The notes under the pieces are model-generated. The model was not told where the DNA came from. It worked only from the letters and a program-made list of their open reading frames with translations, and did not search any database. Source: JAJVID01 sp963743425 (lineage in GTDB: Bacteria; Acidobacteriota; Blastocatellia; RBC074). From it: a DNA stretch of 64,000 nucleotides. The translations under genes and the position numbers were made by a program. This document shows, one piece after another, positions 42,504 through 52,100 of this stretch (within the stretch, counting starts at the first letter, position 1; each line of letters begins with the position of its first letter). The stretch spans positions 930,001-994,000 of the forward strand of contig CAVUPU010000001.1 in NCBI GenBank assembly GCA_963743425.1. Reading direction: 5' to 3'.

Positions 42504-43994
42504 ATGAACACAACCTGCGACAACTACATCGGTGGCAAATTGATTACCACCACAGCGTCGAATTACACGCCCGTTTACAACCCTTCGCGCGGCGAAGTGA
42601 TCGCGCAGGCGCCGGAAAGCGACGCGCGGACGGTTGATCAGGCCGTCCAGGCCGCCGAGAAAGCCTTTCCCGCGTGGGCCGACACGCCGGTAGTCGAACG
42701 CGCGCGCGTGATGTTTCGCTTCGCGCATCTGCTCGAAGCGAACTTCGACGAGCTTGCCCGGATGGTCACGCGCGAGCACGGCAAGACGCCCGAAGAGGCG
42801 AAGGGCGACGTTCGGCGCGGGATCGAAATGGTCGAGATGGCCTGTCACGCGCCGACGCTGTTGATGGGGCAGACGCTCGACAATGTCGCGCGCGGCATTG
42901 ACGGGCGAGTCGAACGACATCCGCTCGGGGTCTGCGCCGGAATCACGCCTTTCAATTTCCCGGCGATGGTTCCGCTCTGGATGTTTCCCATCGCCATCGT
43001 TTGCGGCAATGCGTTCATCCTCAAACCTTCGCCGAAAGTCCCGCTGACGCCGATGCGGCTGGCCGAATTGCTGACCGAAGCCGGGCTGCCCGAAGGCGTC
43101 TTCAACATCGTTCACGGCGGCGCGGAGACCGTGGACGCGCTGCTCAAACATCCTGATGTCGCCGCCATCAGCTTCGTCGGCTCTACAAAGGTTGCGAAAT
43201 ACATTTACGAAACCGGCGCCGCGCACGGCAAACGCGTGCAGGCCGCCGGCGGGGCGAAAAATTACATGCTGGTGATGCCCGACGCCGATCTCGACGCGGC
43301 GACGAGCCAGATCATGGGCGCTGCTTTCGGTTGCAGCGGACAGCGGTGCATGGCCGGGAGCGTCGCGGTCGCGGTGGGCAAGGCAGGCGACCCGTTGATT
43401 GAAAGCCTGGACACGGCGGCGAAGAAGATGCGCGTCGGGCCGACGGACGGCCTCTCTGCGGAAGGCAATGTGGATATGGGGCCGGTCATCGACGCCGCGG
43501 CGCGCGACCGGGTCAGAAGTTACATTGACCTGGGCTTGAATGAAGGCGCGAAACTGGCCACGGACGGGCGCGGAGTGTCGTTGACCGAATGGAGCGAGGG
43601 TTTCTTTGTCGGCCCGACGATCTTCGACAACGTCGCGCCACAGATGCGGATCGCGAGCGACGAAATCTTCGGGCCTCTCCTGTCGGTGATGCGCGTTGAT
43701 GATTTGAGCCAGGCTATCGCGCGCGCCAACGAGTCGCCTTACGGCAACGGCGCGGTCATCTTCACTCGCGACGGCGGCGCGGCGCGCGCGTTCGCGCGCT
43801 ACGTCAATTGCGGGATGATCGGCGTCAACGTCGGCGTGCCCGCGCCGATGGCCCTCTTTCCGTTCGCAGGATGGAACCAATCGTTCTTCGGCGATCTGCA
43901 CATTCAGGGACACGAAGGCTTCCACTTTTACACTCACAACAAGGTCATCCTGAATCGGTGGAACGATCCGGGCAAACGGGTGCTGGGCTGGTAA
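42504..43994 (+). CDS. mmsA: CoA-acylating (methyl)malonate-semialdehyde dehydrogenase
   Basis: A 496-residue aldehyde dehydrogenase. YIGGKLITTTASNYTPVYNP, GICAGITPFNFPAMVPLWMF-like sequence (near residue 145), FVGSTKVAKYIYETGA and the catalytic Cys in FGCSGQRCMAGSVAV identify MmsA. It turns malonate semialdehyde or methylmalonate semialdehyde into acetyl- or propionyl-CoA. That completes beta-alanine or 3-aminoisobutyrate breakdown from uracil and thymine. Confidence 0.95.
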   Translation: MNTTCDNYIGGKLITTTASNYTPVYNPSRGEVIAQAPESDARTVDQAVQAAEKAFPAWADTPVVERARVMFRFAHLLEANFDELARMVTREHGKTPEEAKGDVRRGIEMVEMACHAPTLLMGQTLDNVARGIDGRVERHPLGVCAGITPFNFPAMVPLWMFPIAIVCGNAFILKPSPKVPLTPMRLAELLTEAGLPEGVFNIVHGGAETVDALLKHPDVAAISFVGSTKVAKYIYETGAAHGKRVQAAGGAKNYMLVMPDADLDAATSQIMGAAFGCSGQRCMAGSVAVAVGKAGDPLIESLDTAAKKMRVGPTDGLSAEGNVDMGPVIDAAARDRVRSYIDLGLNEGAKLATDGRGVSLTEWSEGFFVGPTIFDNVAPQMRIASDEIFGPLLSVMRVDDLSQAIARANESPYGNGAVIFTRDGGAARAFARYVNCGMIGVNVGVPAPMALFPFAGWNQSFFGDLHIQGHEGFHFYTHNKVILNRWNDPGKRVLGW

Positions 43995-44031
43995 TGGATC
44001 GTCGGCAGATAGCGAAATTATGCAGGGAAGG

Positions 44032-44126
44032 CATTTTCCATTTTCCATATGAGATTTGTCATTTGTCATTGCCTGAAGCGCCTTTCCAATGACAAATGGA
44101 AAATCTCATATGGAAAATGGAAAATG
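44032..44126. repeat. Word hairpin between mmsA and rnz
   Basis: 44032-44070 is built from CATTTTCCATTTTCCATATG and ATTTGTCATTTGTCATT words, and 44088-44126 is its inverse complement except for a few bases. It ends five bases before the rnz ATG. The A/G-rich right arm (AATGGAAAATGG) may double as the rnz ribosome-binding region. Confidence 0.92.
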
Positions 44127-44131
44127 GGAAA

Positions 44132-45055
44132 ATGAAGATCATTCCGCTCGGAACAAGTTCCGGTAAACCTACATTGCGTCGCAACGTCAGCGCGCTGGCC
44201 GTCGTCGGCGAGGGCGAATGGTGGTTGTTCGATTGCGGCGAAGGGACGCAGACCCAGATCGCGCGCGCCGGCGTCTCGCCGCAAAAGCTCGCCGGCGTCT
44301 TCATCTCGCATCTGCACGGCGACCATTTCAATGGCCTGCCCGGATTGCTTTCGACGATGTCGCTCGACCAGCGCGAAAAAGATCTGACGCTCGTCGGCCC
44401 CACAGGCATTGACGAATATCTGACGCTGCTCTCCAAACTGAAAATCTGCCACGTCAATTACCCGCTTGCGCTGCACGAATTCGACGCGCAATATTTCGCC
44501 GGCAGAGAGCAGGAACTGGTTTACGAATCGCCCCGATTCACCGTCACGACGCGCCCACTCGACCACCGCATCTTCGCGCTCGGATACAGGCTCGAAGAGA
44601 AGACAAAGCCGGGCCGGTTCAACCTCGAACGCGCGAAATCGTTGGGCATTCCCGCAGGGCCGTTGTATTCAAGGTTGCAATCAGGTCAATCGATCACGCT
44701 CGAAGACGGACGCGAGATCCATTCATCGGAAGTCCTGGGGCCGCCGCGCCCCGGCAAGGTCGTCAGTTATTGTCTGGACACGCGCCCCTGCGCCAACGCC
44801 GTGAAACTTTCAGAGAACGCCGACTGGCTGATACACGAAGCGACCTTCACCGAAGAGCTGATTGAAGAGTCGAATCATTTCGGTCATTCGACCGCGATTC
44901 AGGCCGCCGAGATCGCCATTGAAGCTAATGCGCGCCGCTTGCTGATTACGCACTTCAGCTCGCGTTTTCCCGACATACGCCCGCTGCTGGAAGAGGCTCG
45001 TTCGGTCTTTCCCGAAACTTACGCCGCGGAGGATCTGGTCGAACTGGAAGTGTGA
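44132..45055 (+). CDS. rnz: Ribonuclease Z
   Basis: A 307-residue metallo-beta-lactamase-fold tRNA 3' endonuclease. KIIPLGTSSGKPTLRRN is the start, FISHLHGDHFNGLPGLLSTM holds the HxHxDH zinc motif, SYCLDTRP and IHEATFTEE hold later zinc ligands, and LLITHFSSRF the last His. I place the start at ATG 44132 rather than 44096, because the extra residues come from hairpin sequence. It overlaps the next gene (TGATG). Confidence 0.95.
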   Translation: MKIIPLGTSSGKPTLRRNVSALAVVGEGEWWLFDCGEGTQTQIARAGVSPQKLAGVFISHLHGDHFNGLPGLLSTMSLDQREKDLTLVGPTGIDEYLTLLSKLKICHVNYPLALHEFDAQYFAGREQELVYESPRFTVTTRPLDHRIFALGYRLEEKTKPGRFNLERAKSLGIPAGPLYSRLQSGQSITLEDGREIHSSEVLGPPRPGKVVSYCLDTRPCANAVKLSENADWLIHEATFTEELIEESNHFGHSTAIQAAEIAIEANARRLLITHFSSRFPDIRPLLEEARSVFPETYAAEDLVELEV

Positions 45056-45708
45056 TGACCCATATTTTGATTGATGAGCTGCAGAAAACATATCTCAAAA
45101 AACGGGAGGCGATTCGCGCCCGCCTCGCCGAATTTGAGGCGGTCCTGCGCGAAGGCGATGACGAGCTTTTATTCGAAGAGCTTGTCTTTTGCATCTTCAC
45201 GGCGGGCGCGAGCGCGCGGATGGGGTTGAATTCGATCAAAAAGATTCGTCCCCATCTTTTCAAGGCCGGCCAGAAGCGATTGACGCGATTGCTCGTCGGA
45301 GCGCATCGTTACCCGAACGCGCGCTCCGAATATGTCGTTCACACACGGAATTTTCTGAGGCGCGATTGCGGATTGCGGCTCAGGGAGCGGCTGGATTCGT
45401 TCGGCGATGATATGGAGACGCGCCGCGACTTCTTCGCGAAGAACCCGGGCGTCAAAGGCGTCGGCTACAAAGAGGCCAGCCATTACCTGAGAAACATAGG
45501 CTATCGAGGCTACGCGATCCTGGACAAACACATATTGCGAACCCTTTATGAGATCGGAGTGATCAATTCCCCCGATCCCCCCGGCGCGAAAAAAAAGTAT
45601 CTGGCCGTCGAAGACCGGATGAGAAAATTCGCCGAGGGTATTAAAATCAACCTCGACGAACTCGATCTCCTGCTCTGGTCCAACAAAACCGGCGTCATTT
45701 TGAAATAA
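45055..45708 (+). CDS. Ogg-type N-glycosylase/DNA lyase
   Basis: A 217-residue helix-hairpin-helix base-excision repair enzyme. NPGVKGVGYKEASHYLRNIG carries the catalytic Lys, and YAILDKHILRTLYEIGV the catalytic Asp. Its short length fits the Ogg2/archaeal-type 8-oxoguanine glycosylases. GTG 45052 is an alternative start. It is coupled to rnz by overlap. Confidence 0.88.
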   Translation: MTHILIDELQKTYLKKREAIRARLAEFEAVLREGDDELLFEELVFCIFTAGASARMGLNSIKKIRPHLFKAGQKRLTRLLVGAHRYPNARSEYVVHTRNFLRRDCGLRLRERLDSFGDDMETRRDFFAKNPGVKGVGYKEASHYLRNIGYRGYAILDKHILRTLYEIGVINSPDPPGAKKKYLAVEDRMRKFAEGIKINLDELDLLLWSNKTGVILK

Positions 45709-45772
45709 CGGATGATGGGGGCGGCGCATCGCCCGCTGTCGGCGTCTCCATCCAATGCTTCGAGGTGTTTAT

Positions 45773-47365
45773 ATGAAAAACGCTCTTCGGATTCTGACGG
45801 TCCTATTGGCCGCCGTTCTCCTGTCAGCCTCCGCGTTGGCCGAGACGCGCGGCAAGTCGCTCAAACGCGCCCAGAGCGAAATACGCAAGGCCAACTTCAT
45901 CGAGGCCGAAAAAATCTACCGGCGATTGCTCGAAAACGATCAAACCGACAAGGAGGCGCGGCTGGGCTTGAGCTTCGCGCTGGTCAAACAGATCAAGCTG
46001 CAGGAAGCTTTCGAAAACGCCGCGCAGGTGATCGCCGCCGACCCGCTCAATTCGCGCGGGTTCGCGCTGCTCGGAACCGCGCTGCTGCGTTCGGGCGAAT
46101 TCCGCAACTCGGTCGAAGCCCTCTACACCGCCGTCAAGTTCAACAACAAGGAGGCGCTGGCCATTGCGGGGCTTTCCGAGATCGAATATTACGAGCATCG
46201 AACGCGCAACTCTTACGACGGATTGAGGCGCGCGATCTCGATCGATCCGATGGAGCCGGACTATTACCTCTCGTTGGCCCGCGCCTGCTCACGGCTGGAG
46301 TATTACAACGAAGCCGCCGACGCTTACCAGGATTTCCTCAGTGTCACTCCTAAGTCCGACGTCGAGCGCCGGGCGCGCATTCGCGGGCTGATCGACTTCT
46401 ACCGCTACCTGGGCAATACGAAGATTCATCGCACGGGCGGCAAAGAGGTCACAACCGTCCCGTTCGAGCTGGTCAACCATCGCCCGTTCATCAAGCTGAT
46501 GGTCAATGGCAAAGGCCCCTTGCGATTCGTCGTTGACACCGGGGCCAGCCTGTCGGTGATTTCCGATAAGATCGCCGCGCGTTTTGGCGTCAAGCCCGTC
46601 GCGCGCGGAGGCAATGCGCGGGCGGTCGGCGGCAGCGGCTCATTCCCGATCCTTTACGGGCTGCTCGATTCGATCACCATCGGCGAAGCGAAGATCGAGG
46701 CGATCCCCGTTTACATCCGCACAATTCACAGCGCGCCTGACACACCCGAAATCGAAAGGGCCGATGGTTACATCGGGCTGTCCGTTCTGGCGAACTACGG
46801 CGTGACGCTCGATTACCAGGCCAAACAGATGACGCTCGACCGCGCTCCGATACGCGAAGAGCCGGTCAAGCCTGACGCCGCGAAGCCGGCTGATCCGCCA
46901 TCCATTGTTGGCGATATTGTCAGCGGATTCGAGGTCCCGATTCGCAGCACGAGCGGAGGCCTGGCCAGCGCCGAGGCGCATTTGCCGGATTTGAAGCGCC
47001 CGCTCAATTTCATCATCGACACCGGAGCGACCACGACCGTCATCTCGAAAGCCTCGGTCCAGCGCCACGAACTGGAGGGGCTGAAGATCAAAGGCGAGAC
47101 TATTCGCGTCATCGGCGCGGCGGGCATCGAAGACGGCGTCGAAACGCTCGGCCTCTCGGCGCTGACGGTCAATGGCTTGAGAAAGGACAACTCGCGCGCC
47201 GTGATCTTGAATCTCGAAGCGGTCAACGAGACTTCGGGGTTTGAACAACACGGGATTCTGGGCGGAGATTATCTGGCGCATTTTCGCGTATCGCTCGATC
47301 TGCGGCGCTACCAGTTCAAACTGACGCCGCAGACCAAGGCGATCTCGGTTGCGGAGAAGCAGTAG
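45773..47365 (+). CDS. Exported TPR protein with two retropepsin-like aspartyl protease domains
   Basis: A 530-residue protein starting at ATG 45773 behind GAGGTG, with a signal peptide ending ASALAE. Residues ~25-210 are tetratricopeptide-like helices (ANFIEAEKIYRRLLEN). Two retropepsin folds follow: FVVDTGASLSVIS near residue 250 and FIIDTGATTTVIS near 415, each with the active-site DTG and later hydrophobic-Gly strands (IGLSVLANY, GILGGDYLAHF). Two half-sites in one chain could form the active dimer within the protein. Substrate and exact location (periplasm or outside) are unknown. Confidence 0.85.
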   Translation: MKNALRILTVLLAAVLLSASALAETRGKSLKRAQSEIRKANFIEAEKIYRRLLENDQTDKEARLGLSFALVKQIKLQEAFENAAQVIAADPLNSRGFALLGTALLRSGEFRNSVEALYTAVKFNNKEALAIAGLSEIEYYEHRTRNSYDGLRRAISIDPMEPDYYLSLARACSRLEYYNEAADAYQDFLSVTPKSDVERRARIRGLIDFYRYLGNTKIHRTGGKEVTTVPFELVNHRPFIKLMVNGKGPLRFVVDTGASLSVISDKIAARFGVKPVARGGNARAVGGSGSFPILYGLLDSITIGEAKIEAIPVYIRTIHSAPDTPEIERADGYIGLSVLANYGVTLDYQAKQMTLDRAPIREEPVKPDAAKPADPPSIVGDIVSGFEVPIRSTSGGLASAEAHLPDLKRPLNFIIDTGATTTVISKASVQRHELEGLKIKGETIRVIGAAGIEDGVETLGLSALTVNGLRKDNSRAVILNLEAVNETSGFEQHGILGGDYLAHFRVSLDLRRYQFKLTPQTKAISVAEKQ

Positions 47366-47432
47366 GGAGTGGATAGTGGATAGTGAGCAGTGGGCATCAC
47401 TGCCCACTATCCACTATCCACTATCCACTGCC
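47366..47432. repeat. Word hairpin between the retropepsin and PIN genes
   Basis: GGAGTGGATAGTGGATAGTG then AGCAGTGGGCA pairs with TGCCCACTATCCACTATCC and ACTATCCACTGCC around a short loop. The arms are tandem copies of GTGGATA/TATCCAC words. It begins just after the stop codon. Confidence 0.9.
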
Positions 47433-47440
47433 GCTGATAT

Positions 47441-47902
47441 ATGGTCATAAGCATCTATCTCGAAACATCGGTCATCGGCGCGTATCTGGACAAAGGCGAA
47501 TCGTTCCGCCGCGACCTGACGATCCGGTGGTGGGAGCACGAATTGAAGAATTATCGCGCGTATGTTTCGCCGCTGGTCGCGCGAGAACTCGAGCGAGCGC
47601 GCGAGCCGTACCGGCGCAGCTATTTGCAGTTGATCCACGACCTGCCGCAGTTGGAGATCACCGAGGAGGCTGCGATACTGGCCGATGGTTACATCGGGCG
47701 CGGAATCTTTCAACGTAAATATCTGGGCGACGCGCTGCACGTCGCGCTCGCTTCATTCCACAAGATCGATTACCTGGTGACCTGGAATTTCGGTCATCTG
47801 GCTAACGTGCATCGCCAGGCGCGAGTGAAGCTGTTCAATACCGCCGCCGGATTCTTCGTCCCGGAGATCGTGACGCCTGAATTTCTGGTAAGTGAGCTTT
47901 AG
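47441..47902 (+). CDS. PIN-domain protein (VapC-like)
   Basis: A 153-residue PIN protein. ISIYLETSVIGAYLDKG has Glu-Thr in place of the more usual Asp-Thr, SPLVARELERA the middle Glu, and YLGDALHVALASFHKIDYLV the later Asp, with TWNFGHLAN typical of one VapC subgroup. The gene for its likely partner follows after a hairpin, so the order is toxin first. Confidence 0.8.
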   Translation: MVISIYLETSVIGAYLDKGESFRRDLTIRWWEHELKNYRAYVSPLVARELERAREPYRRSYLQLIHDLPQLEITEEAAILADGYIGRGIFQRKYLGDALHVALASFHKIDYLVTWNFGHLANVHRQARVKLFNTAAGFFVPEIVTPEFLVSEL

Positions 47903-47907
47903 GAGGC

Positions 47908-47985
47908 GGTTGGTGGTTAGTGGTTGGTGGTTGGTTGAAACCAAATCACCAACCACCAACCACCAACCACTAACCACCAACCACC
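47908..47985. repeat. Word hairpin between the PIN gene and its small partner
   Basis: The left arm repeats GGTTGGTGGTTAGTGG words, and the right arm repeats CCAACCACCAACCACTAACC words. It starts five bases after the PIN stop and ends five before the ATG at 47991. Confidence 0.92.
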
Positions 47986-47990
47986 GTTTT

Positions 47991-48203
47991 ATGTATAAAC
48001 GCCCCAGGTTTCTTGAAGATCTGCAAGCGATCCGCGAAGAGATGTCGCGTGAATGTGATTACGATATGGACCTTTTCGCCGAGATGGTAAGAAGCAATCA
48101 ACCCCCCAAGCGGGGCCCCGCGCGCAATATTCGCGGCGTCCGCCAATATGTCGCTCCCAACGAGACGGCGGCTAAGAAATCCTCCCACAAGAAGAAACCC
48201 TGA
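47991..48203 (+). CDS. Small basic protein, possible antitoxin
   Basis: A 70-residue protein starting at ATG 47991. FLEDLQAIREEMSRECDYDM is followed by a Lys-rich tail. Many VapC-like genes of this subgroup have such a short partner containing a D-x-x-x-x-R-E-E motif. No Shine-Dalgarno is evident because the hairpin occupies the upstream region. The function is inferred from position. Confidence 0.55.
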   Translation: MYKRPRFLEDLQAIREEMSRECDYDMDLFAEMVRSNQPPKRGPARNIRGVRQYVAPNETAAKKSSHKKKP

Positions 48204-48224
48204 GATCGAACCTCCTTCCTGAAT

Positions 48225-49007
48225 ATGGGCGAACCTTTCCACGCAATCGGATTCAATATCACCGATGAGGCTTCCTACCAGGCGCTGGCCGAAGAGGCGC
48301 AACAGCGAGGGACGGCAAGCAAAGCCAGGCGTGAACAGGGCGTGCTCCACGGTTGTTGCTGGAGCATCGGCTCAGGGCTGGAGGTATGGACGATGCTCTA
48401 CGAATCGAAGGACGGCCTCTTTTACGCCGATTGCCGTCCGGCCTTTCGCGCGCGCCACATTTTCAGCCTTTACCCCTGGGAGATCGCCGAATACGAAGAG
48501 GACGGCGAGGCCGTGGCGCGTGGGGGATTAGTCAATTCCGGCGTCGAGATCGTCTTCGAGTTGCAAAACATCACCGAGGTCGATCTGAGCCGTTTGCGCG
48601 ACCGGCAGATCACGGCGTCCGTTTCCGGCCTGGCTTACCGCGCGCGGGTAATCGCAAAGACCAAAGACCCGCTCTTCGCCCCGCTAGCCGAGCGGTACCC
48701 GCGCAGAAAGGTGGCCGAGGCCGACTACGCCGTGCGCGGACGCATCCTCTCCTGGCGCGAAATCAAGAATCCGCTCACCGCAAGCGATCTGATCTTAATC
48801 AACGTCGACGCCGGAAAATTGAGGCTCGAAGTCCTCCTCAACCGCGCCGATCTCACAGGTGAGTTGAAGGCCGATGGATGGCTCGCGTCCGAAGTCTGGA
48901 TGCAGGGCCACATCCTCAGCGAAAAAGATATAGAAGCGCGCTACGAAGGATTGGACCGGCAGGTCTACCGCGGCAGCTTCTGGGAGACGCTGCGGCGTGA
49001 GATATAG
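48225..49007 (+). CDS. Hypothetical protein
   Basis: A 260-residue soluble protein I do not recognise. It has no signal peptide or membrane segment. Conserved-looking stretches are GCCWSIGSGLEVWTMLYES and FRARHIFSLYPWEIAEYEED, with a beta-rich second half. It is 21 bases downstream of the small basic protein. A run of nine G lies just after the stop. It stands alone before the restriction locus. Confidence 0.6.
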   Translation: MGEPFHAIGFNITDEASYQALAEEAQQRGTASKARREQGVLHGCCWSIGSGLEVWTMLYESKDGLFYADCRPAFRARHIFSLYPWEIAEYEEDGEAVARGGLVNSGVEIVFELQNITEVDLSRLRDRQITASVSGLAYRARVIAKTKDPLFAPLAERYPRRKVAEADYAVRGRILSWREIKNPLTASDLILINVDAGKLRLEVLLNRADLTGELKADGWLASEVWMQGHILSEKDIEARYEGLDRQVYRGSFWETLRREI

Positions 49008-49116
49008 GGGGGGGGATTGTTGATTCCAAAGGACCTAGGCTAATATTCGGTCTCCTTCTCGGAGGGAAATCGAAACCGTCCGCGCAGGACAAGATTTTTC
49101 ACAACTACTGAACTCA

Positions 49117-52100
49117 ATGGGTAATCGTTTTTTCGAACAGCCTGTACTTAACTCTCCCTACGATTATCCCAGGCGGCACTGGGAGCTTGATGAGCAGGGA
49201 CAGCCAACACAACGGATAATTGAAAGCCGCCGCGGCGCGGAGTTCATCACGCCGATTCCTAAACCCAGGAAGCGCAAAGAGACAGCTCAACAGCAACTGA
49301 TGGTTTTCGACGAAGGCAAAGGGCTTTCAACGGAACAACAACAATACGATCCCACGCCCATCATCAATGAGCTTCGCCATTATGTGGGCCAGTGGCGAAG
49401 CTTGCCGAACCCCGTTGATTGGCAAGTCACACCTGAAACGGCCCGTTTGCTGCAACATTGGCGAGGGCGCCAGTTCAGTAACGTCCGGCCTTTCTTCTGC
49501 CAGGTGGAAGCGGTTGAAACCGTCATCTGGCTGACCGAAGTCGCTTCAAACATCGGCAGGGTCGGCAATCGCTTTCTGGAACACCTGGCTAATGCCAACA
49601 ACGACGCCAACCCGGAACTGATGCGGTTGGCGCTGAAACTGGCCACCGGCGCGGGCAAGACCACCGTCATGGCCATGTTGATCGCCTGGCAAACGGTCAA
49701 TGCGGTGCGACGGCCGCAAAGCAAAAAGTTTACGCGTGGATTTCTGATAGTCACTCCGGGATTGACCATCAAGGATCGTCTGCGCGTGTTGCAGCCTAAT
49801 GATCCCGATAGCTATTACGCCAGCCGTGAAATCGTGCCGGGTGACATGCTGGACGACGTGAAGCGGGCCAAGATCGTCATTACCAACTATCACGCATTCA
49901 AACTGCGCGAGCGGGTGGAGATTTCAAAGGGCGGTCGTTCGCTGCTCCAGGGGCGGGGCGAGGCGCTGAACACGCTCGAAACCGAAGGGCAGATGCTGCA
50001 ACGTGTGATGCCCGATTTGATGGGGATCAAGAACATCCTGGCTCTGAACGACGAATCGCACCATTGCTACCGTGAGAAGCCCGGCGAAGACGACGTAGAC
50101 GAGCTAAAGGGGGATGACAAGGAAGAGGCGAAGAAGAACAACGAGGCCGCCCGTCTTTGGATTTCCGGCCTTGAAACGGTCAACCGCAAACTAGGTTTGA
50201 CCCGCGTGATTGATTTGTCAGCCACGCCGTTTTTCCTGCGCGGTTCCGGCTATGCCGAGGGAACCTTGTTCCCGTGGACAATGAGCGACTTCTCGCTGAT
50301 GGACGCCATCGAGTGCGGAATCGTCAAATTGCCGCGCGTGCCGGTGGCCGACAACATTCCGGGCGGGGAGATGCCCAAGTTTCGCAACCTATGGGAGCAC
50401 ATTCGCACACGGATGCCGAAGAAAGGCCGGGGCAAGGCTAATAGCCTCGACCCGCTCAGCCTGCCCGTGGAATTGCAAACCGCGTTGCAAGCTCTCTATG
50501 GCCACTATGAAAAGACCTACCGACTGTGGGAAGAAGCCGGGATTCGCGTTCCGCCCTGCTTCATCGTTGTCTGCAACAACACTTCGACATCTAAACTGGT
50601 CTATGACTACATCTCGGGCTTTCAGCGGGAAAACGACGACGGAACATCGTCGCTTGAGAATGGACGCCTGCCGCTGTTCCGCAACTTCGATGAACACGGC
50701 AACCCGCTTGGCCGGCCACGCACGTTGTTGATTGACAGCGAGCAACTCGAATCCGGCGAAGCGCTGGATGACAAATTCCGCGCGATGGCCGGCCCTGAGA
50801 TTGACCTCTTCCGCCGCGAGATTGTCGAACGCACCAACGACCCTCGCCAGGCTGAAAACCTCACCGATCAGGACCTGCTGCGCGAAGTCATGAACACCGT
50901 CGGCAAGCCCGGTAAGCTTGGCGAATCCATTCGCTGCGTCGTCTCGGTCTCCATGCTTACGGAAGGTTGGGATTGTCTGGACAGCGAAACCGAGATTCTG
51001 ACTCCTGGCGGTTGGCGTGGACGAGGAGAAATGGCGCCCGGAGATATCATTTATTCGCTGAACCGCGACACCGGATTGCTGGAGACTGTGCCAGTACTCG
51101 AATATGGTGAGCGACCTGTGCGCCCTGATGAACGCATGGTGCGGCTGAAAAGCCAACATCTGGACATCCGTGTGACTGAAGGGCACGAGTTTCATATCAA
51201 ATACCGCGATCCGCGCAAAGGCGGCGCGCTCAGCCGAAATTTCATCACCAAAACAGGGGCTGAGTTACTTGAGCGGCGGGGTTCATATGCCCTGCCATTG
51301 GCGGCGGAGATGGCTGAACCATTCCCCGGAGTTTGCTTGACGGATGATGAAATCCGCTTGATCGCCTGGTTCATGACCGATGGCGGGTTTTCAAAGTACA
51401 ATCTCGCCATCTCTCAGTCAAAGCATTACAAAGAAGAAATCCGCGCTTTGCTCAAACGATTGGATTTGGACTTCGTGGAAATTATTGTTCAGCCAGGCAG
51501 ATCCTGCTTCGCAAATGCAAAACCAAATCATGTCTTTCGTATTCCCAAAGGCACTCATTCCGGCACGCTAGCCCGACGTGGATGGGATCCGTATGCAGGC
51601 TTTCTTGATAAGAGCGTGGCTCCCCTGCTGCGCCAAATAGATCGGCGGCAATTCCTGATCTTCTGGGAAGAATTGCTGAAAGGCGATGGTGAAAGGCAAG
51701 GAAATAAAGCCGGTTGGCTATGGTGTTGCGAAAAAGCGCAGGTGGACGCTTACACCCATATGGCTGTAGTGCGAGGATTGTCCGCCAGTTATCACGAAGA
51801 GCTGACCAATGCCGGGAAAACGGTTTATCGCGTCTCGGTACGCGATGCGCAATGGATCACCAGCGATCCACGCGATGAACGCGCAACGCGAATCACGGCA
51901 GAGACGCCGCGTCCGGATGAGTCAGTATGGTGTGTCCGTAACAGGAACTCATCCATCGTAACCCGTCGGAATGGCAAAATCGCCATTCTGGGAAACTGCA
52001 ACAATGTCACGCACGTGCTGGGCGTGCGGGCCTTCGGCACGCAGTTGCTTTGCGAGCAAGTGATTGGCCGCGCGCTGCGCCGCCAGATATACGAGACCAA

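Noticed and set aside
42450..44069. 539-residue reverse-strand ORF
   Set aside because: Lies fully over mmsA, is rich in Arg/His/Asp as expected of a shadow frame, and has no domain.
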